IMG/VR virus record: IMGVR_UViG_3300032245_000650
Coordinates: 1 to 38,369 of that record
Length of the DNA stretch: 38,369 nucleotides
Origin: a virus
Direction: 5' to 3' (one strand)
The notes beneath the pieces are model-generated. The model did no database searches. It was not told where the DNA came from and saw only the letters and a list, made by a program, of their open reading frames with translations. The first letter of the stretch is position 1; the number at the start of each line of letters is the position of its first letter. This document shows, in pieces, positions 1 through 6,281 of this stretch. Position numbers and translations under genes: made by a program.

Positions 1-163
1 AACCTGTTTGGGAGGGTTTTGGCTTGTAGGAGTCTCCTAAAGTACCCTAGCATCAACAACTTATGCCTAATTATGCGTAAATACCCTATAATCAACGACC
101 CTGCTTCTGTAAGTCGCACTTGTGCCTTGTGTAAAAACTTGCGTAAGTAGCATATGCCTTTTG
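1..163. promoter_or_regulatory. Non-coding region with direct repeats and a palindrome
   Basis: No credible gene lies here. The segment holds two copies of a 15-base element, TACCCTAGCATCAAC at 43-57 and TACCCTATAATCAAC at 82-96. It also holds a near-perfect tandem 10-mer at 61-80 (TTATGCCTAA then TTATGCGTAA) and a TAGGAG-T-CTCCTA palindrome at about 27-39. A related TGCGTAA motif recurs near 140-147 and, inverted, near 38293-38299. On the minus strand TTGATT followed by TAATTA at 16-base spacing is a possible promoter. If the genome is circular or cohesive-ended, this joins 38300-38369 to form the leader of the packaging genes and could hold promoters, operators or the packaging site. The function is inference. 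Confidence 0.45.
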
Positions 164-637
164 TCATAGCTCCCCCCCTGCCTCCTTGTATGCCTCCACT
201 ATGGGTCGTGCTTCATCAAGGAACTGGCTCTTTTGGGCTGGTGTCCAATGGGTTACGCTCTTGCGGGCGAGCCACTGCCTAGCCTTGATGATGTAGGAGT
301 GCCACGCTTGCTCGGCCTTGGGGTTGCTGGTCTCAATGGGGTCTGGTAGCAAGCCAGTCCATAGGGCTAACTGCTTGAGGCCACCGGGGGTAGGGGCTTG
401 TAGGCTTGGCCTTGCCTTGGCTACTCGCTCATACCGCCTTGCTTGCTCACCGTTTATTTGTGCTATTTCTTGGATGGCTTCTAGGTCTAGCCCCTCCACC
501 CTTGCCGATAGGAGCAGGTCGCCAGCGTCTGCCGCCAGTCCGATGGCCTCCCCCATCTGTTGTATGGCATTTTCCTTGGCCTTTTCTAACTGCTTGACTG
601 TCTTTTGTAGCTCCATTCCGATCTGTTTTTCGCTCAT
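164..637 (-). CDS. Helical DNA-binding-like hypothetical protein
   Basis: This 157-residue soluble protein is not assigned to a function. Residues 1-45 are a predicted amphipathic helix rich in Lys, Glu and Gln. The stretch around residues 30-75 (GDLLL, then QARRYERVAKA) resembles DUF3102-like or sigma-like helical proteins, in which a short HTH ends in an ARRY/AQRY motif. That resemblance is by eye only. The ATG has AAAAGGAC upstream at suitable spacing. It is the last gene of the early run before the non-coding region at the window end. A regulatory or DNA-binding role is a guess from the helices and position. Confidence 0.7.
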   Translation of the reverse strand: MSEKQIGMELQKTVKQLEKAKENAIQQMGEAIGLAADAGDLLLSARVEGLDLEAIQEIAQINGEQARRYERVAKARPSLQAPTPGGLKQLALWTGLLPDPIETSNPKAEQAWHSYIIKARQWLARKSVTHWTPAQKSQFLDEARPIVEAYKEAGGEL

Positions 638-656
638 TTTAGGATGTCCTTTTGGG

Positions 657-947
657 TTATGCGTAAGCCTCGGCCAACTCCTCGGCCTCGGCCTCTGCGG
701 GTGGTTCTATCTCTCGAAATCTATGCTGGGCAAAGCCTCGCTCCGGGTAGGGCGGGACAGTTGAGCAGGGGTTCTCTAGCTCCTTCAAATAGACTACCAC
801 CTCCCCTGCCTCTCCGTTCAATGCTACCCCTATGCCTATGCCCCTTATTGTGTAGTGCCTATCCTTGATTGGTAGGGCTTTGTAAAAGGCTAGGATGTCG
901 GGCGGGAATCTGTCGTCTACGCACACTACTTTTGAGCCAGTTGTCAC
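657..947 (-). CDS. Small conserved phage hypothetical (VVCVDDRFP family)
   Basis: This 96-residue protein begins with GTG and overlaps the upstream stop as GTGA. GAGGG lies about 8 bases before the GTG and supports that start. It has a short N-terminal VVCVDDRFPP motif, a YTIRGI strand, a VVYLKEL strand and an FAQHRFREI segment. The tail is Glu/Ala-rich. This pattern (CxDDxFP, YTxR, GFxxxRFRP) recurs in small uncharacterised proteins of phages and prophages that I recognise as a family without known function. A small beta-rich regulatory domain is plausible. No catalytic motif is visible. Confidence 0.75.
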   Translation of the reverse strand: MTTGSKVVCVDDRFPPDILAFYKALPIKDRHYTIRGIGIGVALNGEAGEVVVYLKELENPCSTVPPYPERGFAQHRFREIEPPAEAEAEELAEAYA

Positions 948-1477
948 CGTTTTTTCCCTCGCTTTTTAATGCCTTTTTCCCACGCTTCCTTGTTCCATTT
1001 TGGGCATTCCTCCCGCCTCTTTTTGTGAACCCTCAAGGCTCGTTCCTTGTAAATCTGGCGTACCCTTTCGCTCCGTTGGATGCGTAAAACTAGGCCAGTC
1101 CGTTGGCTCAATTCCGTAAGTCTTGCAGAAATGGCCGCTCGTGTGTAGGGCTTGCCAGTTGAGGGGTTGATGTAACGCTTTGCGATTGAGGTTAGGCTGT
1201 CTGGGCTTCGGTTGCTGGCTAGGGCTAGTAGGGCTTCGTCCAATGTATCGTCCCTCCGATGCCTCAACATCTGGCTATCGCCTTCGTGCTTGATGGTCTG
1301 CTCCACCACCTCTGCCGTGAGCTTTGCCAGTTGGTCTAGGTCTATCGCTGGGTTCATAGCCTTCATCTGGGCTAGTCGCTCTTTGACCCGATCTTCTAGG
1401 GTGTCGATATGGTCTGCCATATTTGGCGTGTAGCTTGCCAAGATTGAGTCGGCTGGGTCTTGGCCTTGGTGGTTCAT
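944..1477 (-). CDS. Putative helix-turn-helix protein
   Basis: This 177-residue, strongly charged protein has an ATG that overlaps the previous stop as ATGA, showing translational coupling. The middle (about residues 90-130) contains a helix, then YINPSTGKPYTRAAISARLTEL, which looks like a helix-turn-helix with a wing-like turn. The C-terminal 40 residues are very basic (KKRREE, KKRGKKR) and could bind nucleic acid. The N-terminal half is acidic and helical. No family can be named with confidence. A transcription regulator or DNA-packaging accessory protein are both possible. Confidence 0.7.
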   Translation of the reverse strand: MNHQGQDPADSILASYTPNMADHIDTLEDRVKERLAQMKAMNPAIDLDQLAKLTAEVVEQTIKHEGDSQMLRHRRDDTLDEALLALASNRSPDSLTSIAKRYINPSTGKPYTRAAISARLTELSQRTGLVLRIQRSERVRQIYKERALRVHKKRREECPKWNKEAWEKGIKKRGKKR

Positions 1478-2028
1478 TGGATTTCTACGAGTGCCGTCCG
1501 CCCCACCCTTGCCAATTCCCTCTTTGCTTGCCGTTCTGTGGCATAGAAAAGGTCGATAACTGGGAGCTTGGTTTTGCCTGATGCCTTCCTAGAAATAACT
1601 GCCGACCCGGTGTCGTGAGCGTGGTAGGTCTTGCCCTCGATTAGCAGGGTCGTTCCGTAGGGGATAATTTTAGGGTCTACGGCACAAGATTTGCCAGAGA
1701 CTAACCGTTTTCCAGTAGAGCTTTTCCACCCGAACTCGTCCTCGCCCAACCAGTATGCCGTGATGCGAGCCTTGATGGTTTTCTTGGTTGGTGGCTTTGG
1801 GGTTTCAATCATTATGTTCGCCGCTTGGCTTGAGCATAAGAGCGTGATGGCTAGAATGATGATGGCTTTTTTCATCGTTAAGAAGTGGAGTCGCTCGCAT
1901 AGGTGGCGGTAGCGTCTCGATGGGGATTCGTCTCCCTTGGTTCTTTTGCCTTCTGCGTTGTCAATCGGGGTCTTGAGCTTGTCGATCTGTGCCTCGATTG
2001 CCTTGGCTTCCATCTTGTTAATCTTCAC
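1474..2028 (-). CDS. 3D-domain (double-psi barrel) cell-wall protein with internal signal sequence
   Basis: The C-terminal half (about residues 80-184) carries the hallmarks of the 3D domain found in MltA-type lytic transglycosylases and related wall enzymes. These are ITAYW, a VDPKIIPYGTTLLIEG strand-turn, an HDTG motif and VIDLFY near the end, with the conserved aspartates in VDP, HDTG and VID. A GTG start at 2028 has a strong CGGAGG six bases upstream. An in-frame ATG at 1875 begins a clean signal peptide (MKKAIIILAITLLCSSQA, cleavage likely after SQA) but lacks a good ribosome site. The product may therefore be a type II membrane protein with a 51-residue cytoplasmic head, or two forms may be made. 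A role in peptidoglycan cutting during entry or lysis is inference. Confidence 0.75.
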   Translation of the reverse strand: MKINKMEAKAIEAQIDKLKTPIDNAEGKRTKGDESPSRRYRHLCERLHFLTMKKAIIILAITLLCSSQAANIMIETPKPPTKKTIKARITAYWLGEDEFGWKSSTGKRLVSGKSCAVDPKIIPYGTTLLIEGKTYHAHDTGSAVISRKASGKTKLPVIDLFYATERQAKRELARVGRTALVEIQ

Positions 2029-2314
2029 GCTTAACCTCCGTCCAATGGCATCGCTTGTTTGGCCTTTTGATCTTGCCCCTACCCTCTAAATATCGAAGGT
2101 GATACTGGATTGCTCCGTGTGTTTTCTTTAGCACCTCTGCAATCGTGCAGGTCGGAATCTCGTTGGTAATCAGAGTGAACACGGCATCTCTCAACATATC
2201 AATCGTGGCTTGGTTGCGAGTCGTGGCATATAGCTTTTCCAGTTCCTTGCCGGGGTATCGGTCAGCAAGGATGCCGTTGGCCTTGGCCTCTGGGGTTACA
2301 TAAGATTCGTTCAT
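2018..2314 (-). CDS. Winged-helix-like DNA-binding protein
   Basis: This 98-residue protein has a C-terminal half (IPTCTIAEVLKKTHGAIQYH, then LRYLEGRGKIKR) that reads as a winged helix-turn-helix like those of MarR or ArsR-type repressors. The recognition helix is around HGAIQYHLRYL and is followed by a basic wing. The stop overlaps the start of the 3D-domain gene. I chose the ATG at 2314; a TTG lies one codon upstream. No Shine-Dalgarno sequence precedes it. A possible promoter (TTGCAT at 2346-2351, TATCTT at 2324-2329) would place the transcript start almost at the ATG. It is likely a transcriptional regulator of the distal early genes; the target is unknown. Confidence 0.7.
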   Translation of the reverse strand: MNESYVTPEAKANGILADRYPGKELEKLYATTRNQATIDMLRDAVFTLITNEIPTCTIAEVLKKTHGAIQYHLRYLEGRGKIKRPNKRCHWTEVKRED

Positions 2315-2323
2315 CAAGTTTTT

Positions 2324-2351
2324 AAGATAGTTTGAGTTTAGGTTGATGCAA
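2324..2351 (-). promoter_or_regulatory. Candidate sigma-70-like promoter
   Basis: On the minus strand TTGCAT (2351-2346) is followed after 16 bases by TATCTT (2329-2324). This lies between the methyltransferase stop and the winged-helix gene, in one of the few early junctions that is not an overlap. The predicted transcript start falls 2-3 bases before the ATG at 2314, so the message would be nearly leaderless. The match to consensus is partial, so confidence is low. Confidence 0.25.
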
Positions 2352-2369
2352 GGGATGGTTTTGGTTTAT

Positions 2370-3284
2370 TCAGCACAATCCATTTTCACCAAATTCGTCT
2401 CTTATGTCGTTAACATCTTTACCTTTGTAAAATACATATATATTTTGATGAGTCTTAACCACTTTTCGCTTTGAAAAGGCTTGTGTAATCCTCATAGCTG
2501 ACGAGCCTATTCCGTCTAAAAGTATCATTTCATTATAGAAGTGAAGCCCACAATCAATTATTGTGCTTTTTGTTATTCCAGTAAGATTTCTGTACCAATT
2601 TATTGGCCTTTCTTTGTCTCGAACATCTCCAACGACTATGCAAAAAAATCTGTTTTCTTTTATCAATGAGCAAGTCGATGAAAGAATGTTGTTGTATCTA
2701 TCAACAAATTTATCCCATTCCATATTCGACAAGTCTCCGTCTTGGTCACTATATTTTTCTAGGTCGAAATATGGAGGACAAGTGAAGGCCAAATCAAATT
2801 TTTGGCTGATTTTTGGCAACTCTGAATAGCTGTCACCAGTTATCCAGTTAGGGGTTTTGTTTCCGCAGATTCGATTTGCTTGCTCTAAATTAGAACGAAC
2901 TTGCTCTTCACGAATTTCTATTCCGGTATATTCCAATCCTTTCGAGCTTGCAACAATTCCCCGAACCGACCCGCCGGCGAATGAGTCTAAAACACTTCCA
3001 TCTTTAATACAAAACCAATCATAAATTACTTCGCATAAAACTGGGTCAAAAACAGACGCACTTCTATCAAAAAGCCTTGGCTTACCTTTAGAATAAATCC
3101 TTTTGAATCCCATCAAATCTTCGGCCCTTCCAAGCTCACTTTGTATTCCTAGATTTATCCATTTCTGTTTTCTTTTCCTCCATTCGCTAGTCTTTGTATC
3201 AAGAACAGAAAAGGGCATTATTCCAAATCTCTCTTTGAGAGTTCCGTCTGCAATCTCTTGCCCAAATAAGTCTGTGCTTATCAC
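2370..3284 (-). CDS. Site-specific DNA methyltransferase (orphan)
   Basis: This protein is about 304 residues long. I start it at GTG 3284, which overlaps the upstream stop as GTGA and has GCGGAG just upstream. The longer ATG start at 3401 would run through the neighbouring gene. The first 50 residues (PFSVLD, IQSELGR) match the N-terminus common in phage DNA methylases. Residues near 100 carry a SAM-binding motif (VLDSFAGGSVRG) and near 170 the catalytic TCPPYF, the PPY signature of amino-methyltransferases making N6-adenine or N4-cytosine. No restriction enzyme lies nearby, so it probably masks phage DNA from host restriction or regulates replication. It looks more AT-rich than its neighbours, hinting at transfer. 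Confidence 0.9.
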   Translation of the reverse strand: MISTDLFGQEIADGTLKERFGIMPFSVLDTKTSEWRKRKQKWINLGIQSELGRAEDLMGFKRIYSKGKPRLFDRSASVFDPVLCEVIYDWFCIKDGSVLDSFAGGSVRGIVASSKGLEYTGIEIREEQVRSNLEQANRICGNKTPNWITGDSYSELPKISQKFDLAFTCPPYFDLEKYSDQDGDLSNMEWDKFVDRYNNILSSTCSLIKENRFFCIVVGDVRDKERPINWYRNLTGITKSTIIDCGLHFYNEMILLDGIGSSAMRITQAFSKRKVVKTHQNIYVFYKGKDVNDIRDEFGENGLC

Positions 3285-3547
3285 AAGTAATACTCCGCAA
3301 CACTCTTTCCGCTGTTCGTCTTTATGGTTCGCTTCTGCACATCGTAACCAGCCTTCCGCAAATCGCAAACTCGGCTTGCCAAGCGAAAGCACTTGAACCA
3401 ATCGAGTGCCTCCAAAGCCGTGAGAGTTCTCCCAGATTGCAAGTGGGCTAGGATGCGAGCGTTCTGGTCGTGGCCTTCCGTCTTTACTGGATGCGTTGTC
3501 CTCATAAAAGGCAACTCAAACTGCTCTGCCTCAACTATGGCGATCAT
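3281..3547 (-). CDS. Small helix-turn-helix protein
   Basis: This 88-residue protein starts at ATG 3547. The start overlaps the upstream stop as ATGA and is preceded by GGGAGG at good spacing. A longer in-frame extension to 3688 lies inside the upstream gene and is not needed. Residues 30-80 (ARILAHLQSGRTLTALEALDW, then FRLASRVCDLRKAGYDV) match the small phage HTH type in which a helical repeat is followed by R-I-x-DLR-x-x-G. The stop is coupled to the methyltransferase GTG. It is probably a DNA-binding accessory protein for replication or transcription. Confidence 0.8.
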   Translation of the reverse strand: MIAIVEAEQFELPFMRTTHPVKTEGHDQNARILAHLQSGRTLTALEALDWFKCFRLASRVCDLRKAGYDVQKRTIKTNSGKSVAEYYL

Positions 3548-3954
3548 TTTGCGTTCCTCCCAGTTGCCTTGCGTGCTTTGAAGTTTCTGTTCTTGGCATT
3601 GAGAACGCTTGTAGGGTGGCATCCCCAAGCGTTTGCAATATCTCGAAGTGAAAGCCCAGACTCGTGTTGAGCCTTCCAAATTTCCCAACGCTTCTTAACC
3701 ACCGAGTGTGTTCGATTGCCTCTTGCCCTATATTTCCCGTAGGTTGGAACTAGCTCCTTGGGAATGTCTAGGGGGGTGGCTGTACCCATAACTAGGTTTG
3801 CAAGCCCTTTAGAGGCCAATTCTGCTCGATTGTGAGCCATCTGTGCGGTGAGTGTCGTTACCATTTGCTCAAACTCTCTGATTCTATCCTCACACATCCT
3901 AACCCGATGGATTGTGGCGGCCAAAACCATATCTTGAGGGTAGTTCACGGACAC
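3544..3954 (-). CDS. HTH protein with N-terminal coiled coil
   Basis: This 136-residue protein has residues 15-50 forming a long helix with heptad-like spacing (RMCEDRIREFEQMVTTLTAQ), suitable for dimerisation. Residues about 95-125 (SGLSLRDIANAWGCHPTSV) form a clear helix-turn-helix, and the tail is basic. Its ATG lies 10 bases inside the end of the replication gene, so the two are translated together. The position directly after the initiator suggests a replication or transcription accessory role, perhaps a helicase-loader substitute or a repressor. The sequence shows only the DNA-binding fold. Confidence 0.75.
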   Translation of the reverse strand: MSVNYPQDMVLAATIHRVRMCEDRIREFEQMVTTLTAQMAHNRAELASKGLANLVMGTATPLDIPKELVPTYGKYRARGNRTHSVVKKRWEIWKAQHESGLSLRDIANAWGCHPTSVLNAKNRNFKARKATGRNAK

Positions 3955-4709
3955 CCCGCTTCTACCCAGTCGCTATGAGTGTTGAATCCAGCTAATTTAT
4001 AGGTTGGAGGGGATTCGCACCCCGATTTGATTGGTTTCTTCATTGGTTGGTTTCCTTTGGTTGGTTGTTGGTTGCTTCTCCGCTGACAGTTTCTTGCACA
4101 AGCTCGCCAGTCCTTAACCGATGCCCTGCCCCCGACCTTCCATCCGTTGCTCTGGTAGTAATCAAAAGCCGACTCTGCGTCTGTCTGCCTCCATCCAATC
4201 TCTTTAGCAAAGGCAATCCATTCAGCGAGCGTGGGGCGTAAGCCATCTCTCTCTTTCTTGTTATCTATCTTACTATTATTGTTACTATTACTATTACTAT
4301 TATTATATACAATAGATGGCTCATCTTTGGTACATAGATGGTTCATAGATGGTACATAGATGGACGATCTATGGTTAATCCTTCGTGCATATCCAGCCGA
4401 TCTTTCCTCCATCTTTACTAATCCAGAGGCCACTCCTCCGTGATAGATTGCCCCATCCTTTAGCTCATAAACCCCAGCAACCTCAAGCTCTTGCAGTAAA
4501 GGCTTGGCATCTTGCCCAACCATTCTGCTGATCTGTTCTGGGGTGGGTATATGTCCGTTGATGGTTAGCTTGCCGCCGGCGTTGGCCTTATACATAAGAC
4601 ATAGCAAGTGAATCCATAGCCCTTTAGAAGCAAGGCTTACCAATGCCAGTTTCTCATTAGCCAGCCAGCGGTTAGGCTCAAATGGAAACCAGAAGGAGTC
4701 CCGCCTCAT
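3945..4709 (-). CDS. Replication initiator / replisome organiser (lambda O-like organisation)
   Basis: This 254-residue protein has three parts. Residues 1-125 look like a winged-helix N-terminal domain (ASKGLWIHLLCLMYKANAGG, then TPEQISRMVGQDAKPLLQEL), the style of phage replisome-organiser proteins. Residues about 130-160 are a low-complexity Asn/Ser linker. The C-terminal part contains AFDYYQSNGWKVGGRASVKD followed by WRACARNC, which matches the conserved tail of DnaD-like or phage initiator proteins that recruit host helicase or loader. The linker DNA carries six 11-bp repeats and an AT-rich tract. This reproduces the lambda arrangement, where the origin lies inside gene O. The protein probably binds those repeats. 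Its stop is overlapped by the next gene. Confidence 0.8.
   Translation of the reverse strand: MRRDSFWFPFEPNRWLANEKLALVSLASKGLWIHLLCLMYKANAGGKLTINGHIPTPEQISRMVGQDAKPLLQELEVAGVYELKDGAIYHGGVASGLVKMEERSAGYARRINHRSSIYVPSMNHLCTKDEPSIVYNNSNSNSNNNSKIDNKKERDGLRPTLAEWIAFAKEIGWRQTDAESAFDYYQSNGWKVGGRASVKDWRACARNCQRRSNQQPTKGNQPMKKPIKSGCESPPTYKLAGFNTHSDWVEAGCP
4256..4376. other. Putative origin of replication: six 11-bp iterons plus AT-rich tract
   Basis: From 4311 to 4376 six 11-base units follow in exact register: AATAGATGGCT, CATCTTTGGTA, CATAGATGGTT, CATAGATGGTA, CATAGATGGAC and GATCTATGGTT. The consensus is CATAGATGGTA. Next to them, 4256-4312 is almost pure A/T with TATTAC-like steps, as expected of a DNA-unwinding element. 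The period of 11 is not a multiple of 3, so it produces no protein repeat and must be kept for the DNA itself. The period equals about one helical turn, placing the sites on one face. The position inside an initiator gene mirrors the lambda origin in gene O. Confidence 0.75.
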
Positions 4710-4915
4710 TTCTTGGCCTTTTCCATATCGATCTTCTGATACTTCTTGGCTCGCTCCAATAGCTCTTTAGTGATGCGATGTGAGTAGTCGAGGTGGCTGA
4801 TGATATCCTTGTAGTTCTCCCGCTTTGCGTGATCGAAGTCCTTGAATAAATCCTTCAATCTTTTCGATACGATTGCGTGGAACTCGTCCACAAGTTTCAG
4901 TCTTTTTACGCTCAT
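4706..4915 (-). CDS. Small helical hypothetical protein
   Basis: This 69-residue, all-helical, Lys-rich protein (KRLKDLFKDFDHAKRENYKD, then HRITKELLERAKKYQ) has no recognisable family. Its ATG overlaps the stop of the 50-residue membrane protein upstream as ATGA, and its own stop overlaps the initiator ATG, so it is translated in step with the initiator. A role as an initiator partner is conceivable from position only. Confidence 0.7.
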   Translation of the reverse strand: MSVKRLKLVDEFHAIVSKRLKDLFKDFDHAKRENYKDIISHLDYSHRITKELLERAKKYQKIDMEKAKK

Positions 4916-5064
4916 TTTTTCTTAATCCTTTCTAGAATGTCTTTTACTAAATCCCATAATACGCCGCTCACAAACAGAATGGTTAGATAGAGAGACAAAC
5001 ATCCCAAACCGATTACGAACACATCCCACAAAGCTTTCACGATGGATAAAAGGAAACTTACCAT
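4912..5064 (-). CDS. 50-residue membrane protein
   Basis: This small gene reads MVSFLLSIVKALWDVFVIG at its start and has two adjacent hydrophobic stretches (about residues 3-20 and 20-38), ending in a basic KDILERIKKK tail. The ATG lies 7 bases inside the end of the DUF551-like gene. The stop overlaps the next ATG as ATGA, and GAAAG lies upstream. A larger open frame across the same bases (4922-5269) in another phase lacks coupling and looks like a shadow. The function is unknown. It is probably an inner-membrane peptide, perhaps for host takeover or superinfection control. Confidence 0.65.
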   Translation of the reverse strand: MVSFLLSIVKALWDVFVIGLGCLSLYLTILFVSGVLWDLVKDILERIKKK

Positions 5065-5276
5065 TTGGGTGCTTTCGGCCAGCTTGCCCAAAGCCGAACA
5101 TCATTTTCAGAATGCCCCCAGCTTCGAGACACAAACGAGCCATCAACGAAACGACCAACGCAAACCTCACCGCCAATATCCATAAGCACTTTTTCATCGT
5201 TCTTGGGTTTCTCCTCTTGGCTTTTCCATTCCAACATTGACCACTTGACTCTTGGAACATCGACATCAACGCTCAT
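5058..5276 (-). CDS. DUF551-like small protein
   Basis: This 72-residue protein has the pattern of the DUF551 family common in phages: a KVLMDIGGEVCVGRFVDGSF beta hairpin followed by an RLWASWPKAP ending, the counterpart of WMPLPxxP. Its ATG overlaps the end of the preceding gene by 11 bases and its stop is overlapped by the 50-residue membrane gene. The family has no assigned biochemical function. Confidence 0.7.
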   Translation of the reverse strand: MSVDVDVPRVKWSMLEWKSQEEKPKNDEKVLMDIGGEVCVGRFVDGSFVSRSWGHSENDVRLWASWPKAPKW

Positions 5277-5451
5277 CCGATAGCCTCCGTAGAGCTACGA
5301 CAACCTCATTGAGAATGTCTTGGATGACTTGATCTTCTGTTCCATCGGCTAGTCGCTGGACGAGTTCGGCACACCGCTCTCTTTCGAGGGCGGCGGCCTT
5401 TCTCATCGCATCATCGATGATGTCTTGGATTAGGTCAGAATGGGATTTCAT
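5266..5451 (-). CDS. Small helical hypothetical protein
   Basis: This 61-residue protein is one continuous charged helix pair (DLIQDIIDDAMRKAAALERE, then LVQRLADG). It follows the style of small phage proteins with an ERERCAELV motif. AAAGGAAATCC upstream is a good ribosome site. The ATG lies 17 bases inside the recombination protein gene, so it is coupled to it. No function can be read; a partner of the recombination protein is possible. Confidence 0.7.
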   Translation of the reverse strand: MKSHSDLIQDIIDDAMRKAAALERERCAELVQRLADGTEDQVIQDILNEVVVALRRLSDER

Positions 5452-6262
5452 CGTTAGGATTTCCTTTCGCTATCGCATCTGCTTCCGCAAGAATCTCTGC
5501 GATGATTTCATTTCTGATTATATCGTTCTTATATGGTTTGCCATCTGCTCCGGGCTTGAGGTCTTGCTTGCTCAACCACTCCAAGTAATCCAAGCCCTTG
5601 TTTCCGAAGGCGGCGATCTCCCGAAGGGTTGAGCCTTTGTGCTTTCCAAACTTCAATTCCATATCTCTAGGCTCACCGCCATTAGTCTTAACCGCAACTC
5701 CGTTGAGCTTGGCCGTGATGTCGGCTAGGTCTGCTTTGCTGATCGAATCAGACTTAACCGTGTCTATCTTTACTGGCTTGGGTGCTGGCTCGTACTTGTC
5801 CGTGTTGATGTCCTCAAACCCGCCAATAGGAATCTCCTCTGCCGGGGTCGTACTCAATTTAGAATCTATTAGCACGACGATGTGTGCGAATGCCGAACGA
5901 CAAGCCCTGCTGATACTTCTCGTCTGAACCATAGCCCTCTTTGCGTAGGTGGGACGATTTGCCCACATCGGCTCGTCATCACCCAAGAATCCCTCGGCAC
6001 TTGAGATTACTTGGCCGTTGTCCATTCGCTTAACCTCACCGATGCAACGATAGCCATCCTCAAGACGCTCGACATCTCTTGCCGATGCAACGCATCCGTG
6101 AGCCACTGCGATTGCTTGCCAGCCTTCGACTCGGACATAATCTTTCTGCCCAATGCGTTGGCAAGTTTCTTTTACGATGGCACGACAAGCCCCAGCCACA
6201 TCAGTCGCTTGGCGAATGTGGGTTGAGACTCCGTTGCCGTTGGTTACTGCTAGTTCATTCAT
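5435..6262 (-). CDS. ssDNA annealing/recombination-type protein with ExoX-C-like domain and SSB-like tail
   Basis: This 275-residue protein starts at ATG 6262, preceded by AAAAAGGAAAAC. Residues 20-145 resemble the phage family with an AMVQTRSISRACRSAFAHIV motif followed by TPAEEIP. That family is usually found in recombination modules beside nucleases and is tentatively RecT/ERF-like. Residues 203-262 (FGKHKGSTLREIAAFG, then LDYLEWL) fit the small C-terminal domain also found at the end of exonuclease X. The last residues are NDEIPF, close to the DDDIPF tip of bacterial SSB that docks host repair and replication enzymes. It probably acts on single-stranded DNA during replication and recombination. 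The annealing role is inference. Confidence 0.75.
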   Translation of the reverse strand: MNELAVTNGNGVSTHIRQATDVAGACRAIVKETCQRIGQKDYVRVEGWQAIAVAHGCVASARDVERLEDGYRCIGEVKRMDNGQVISSAEGFLGDDEPMWANRPTYAKRAMVQTRSISRACRSAFAHIVVLIDSKLSTTPAEEIPIGGFEDINTDKYEPAPKPVKIDTVKSDSISKADLADITAKLNGVAVKTNGGEPRDMELKFGKHKGSTLREIAAFGNKGLDYLEWLSKQDLKPGADGKPYKNDIIRNEIIAEILAEADAIAKGNPNDEIPF

Positions 6263-6281
6263 TGGTTGTTTTCCTTTTTGT

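Noticed and set aside
318-764. Plus-strand open frame
   Set aside because: It lies opposite two minus-strand genes with coupling and ribosome sites, and its content is repetitive in Leu/Pro/Ser as shadow frames are.
3285-3401. N-terminal extension of the methyltransferase
   Set aside because: The GTG at 3284 gives a coupled start with a family-like N-terminus; the extension lies within the previous gene and is basic shadow sequence.
3548-3688. N-terminal extension of the small HTH gene
   Set aside because: The ATG at 3547 has GGGAGG and an ATGA overlap; the extension lies in the neighbouring gene.
4311-4376. CRISPR-like array
   Set aside because: The units are 11 bases without spacers, so they are iterons and not CRISPR repeats.
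4922-5269. Minus-strand 115-codon frame
   Set aside because: It crosses the DUF551-like gene and the 50-residue membrane gene in another phase and lacks start/stop coupling.
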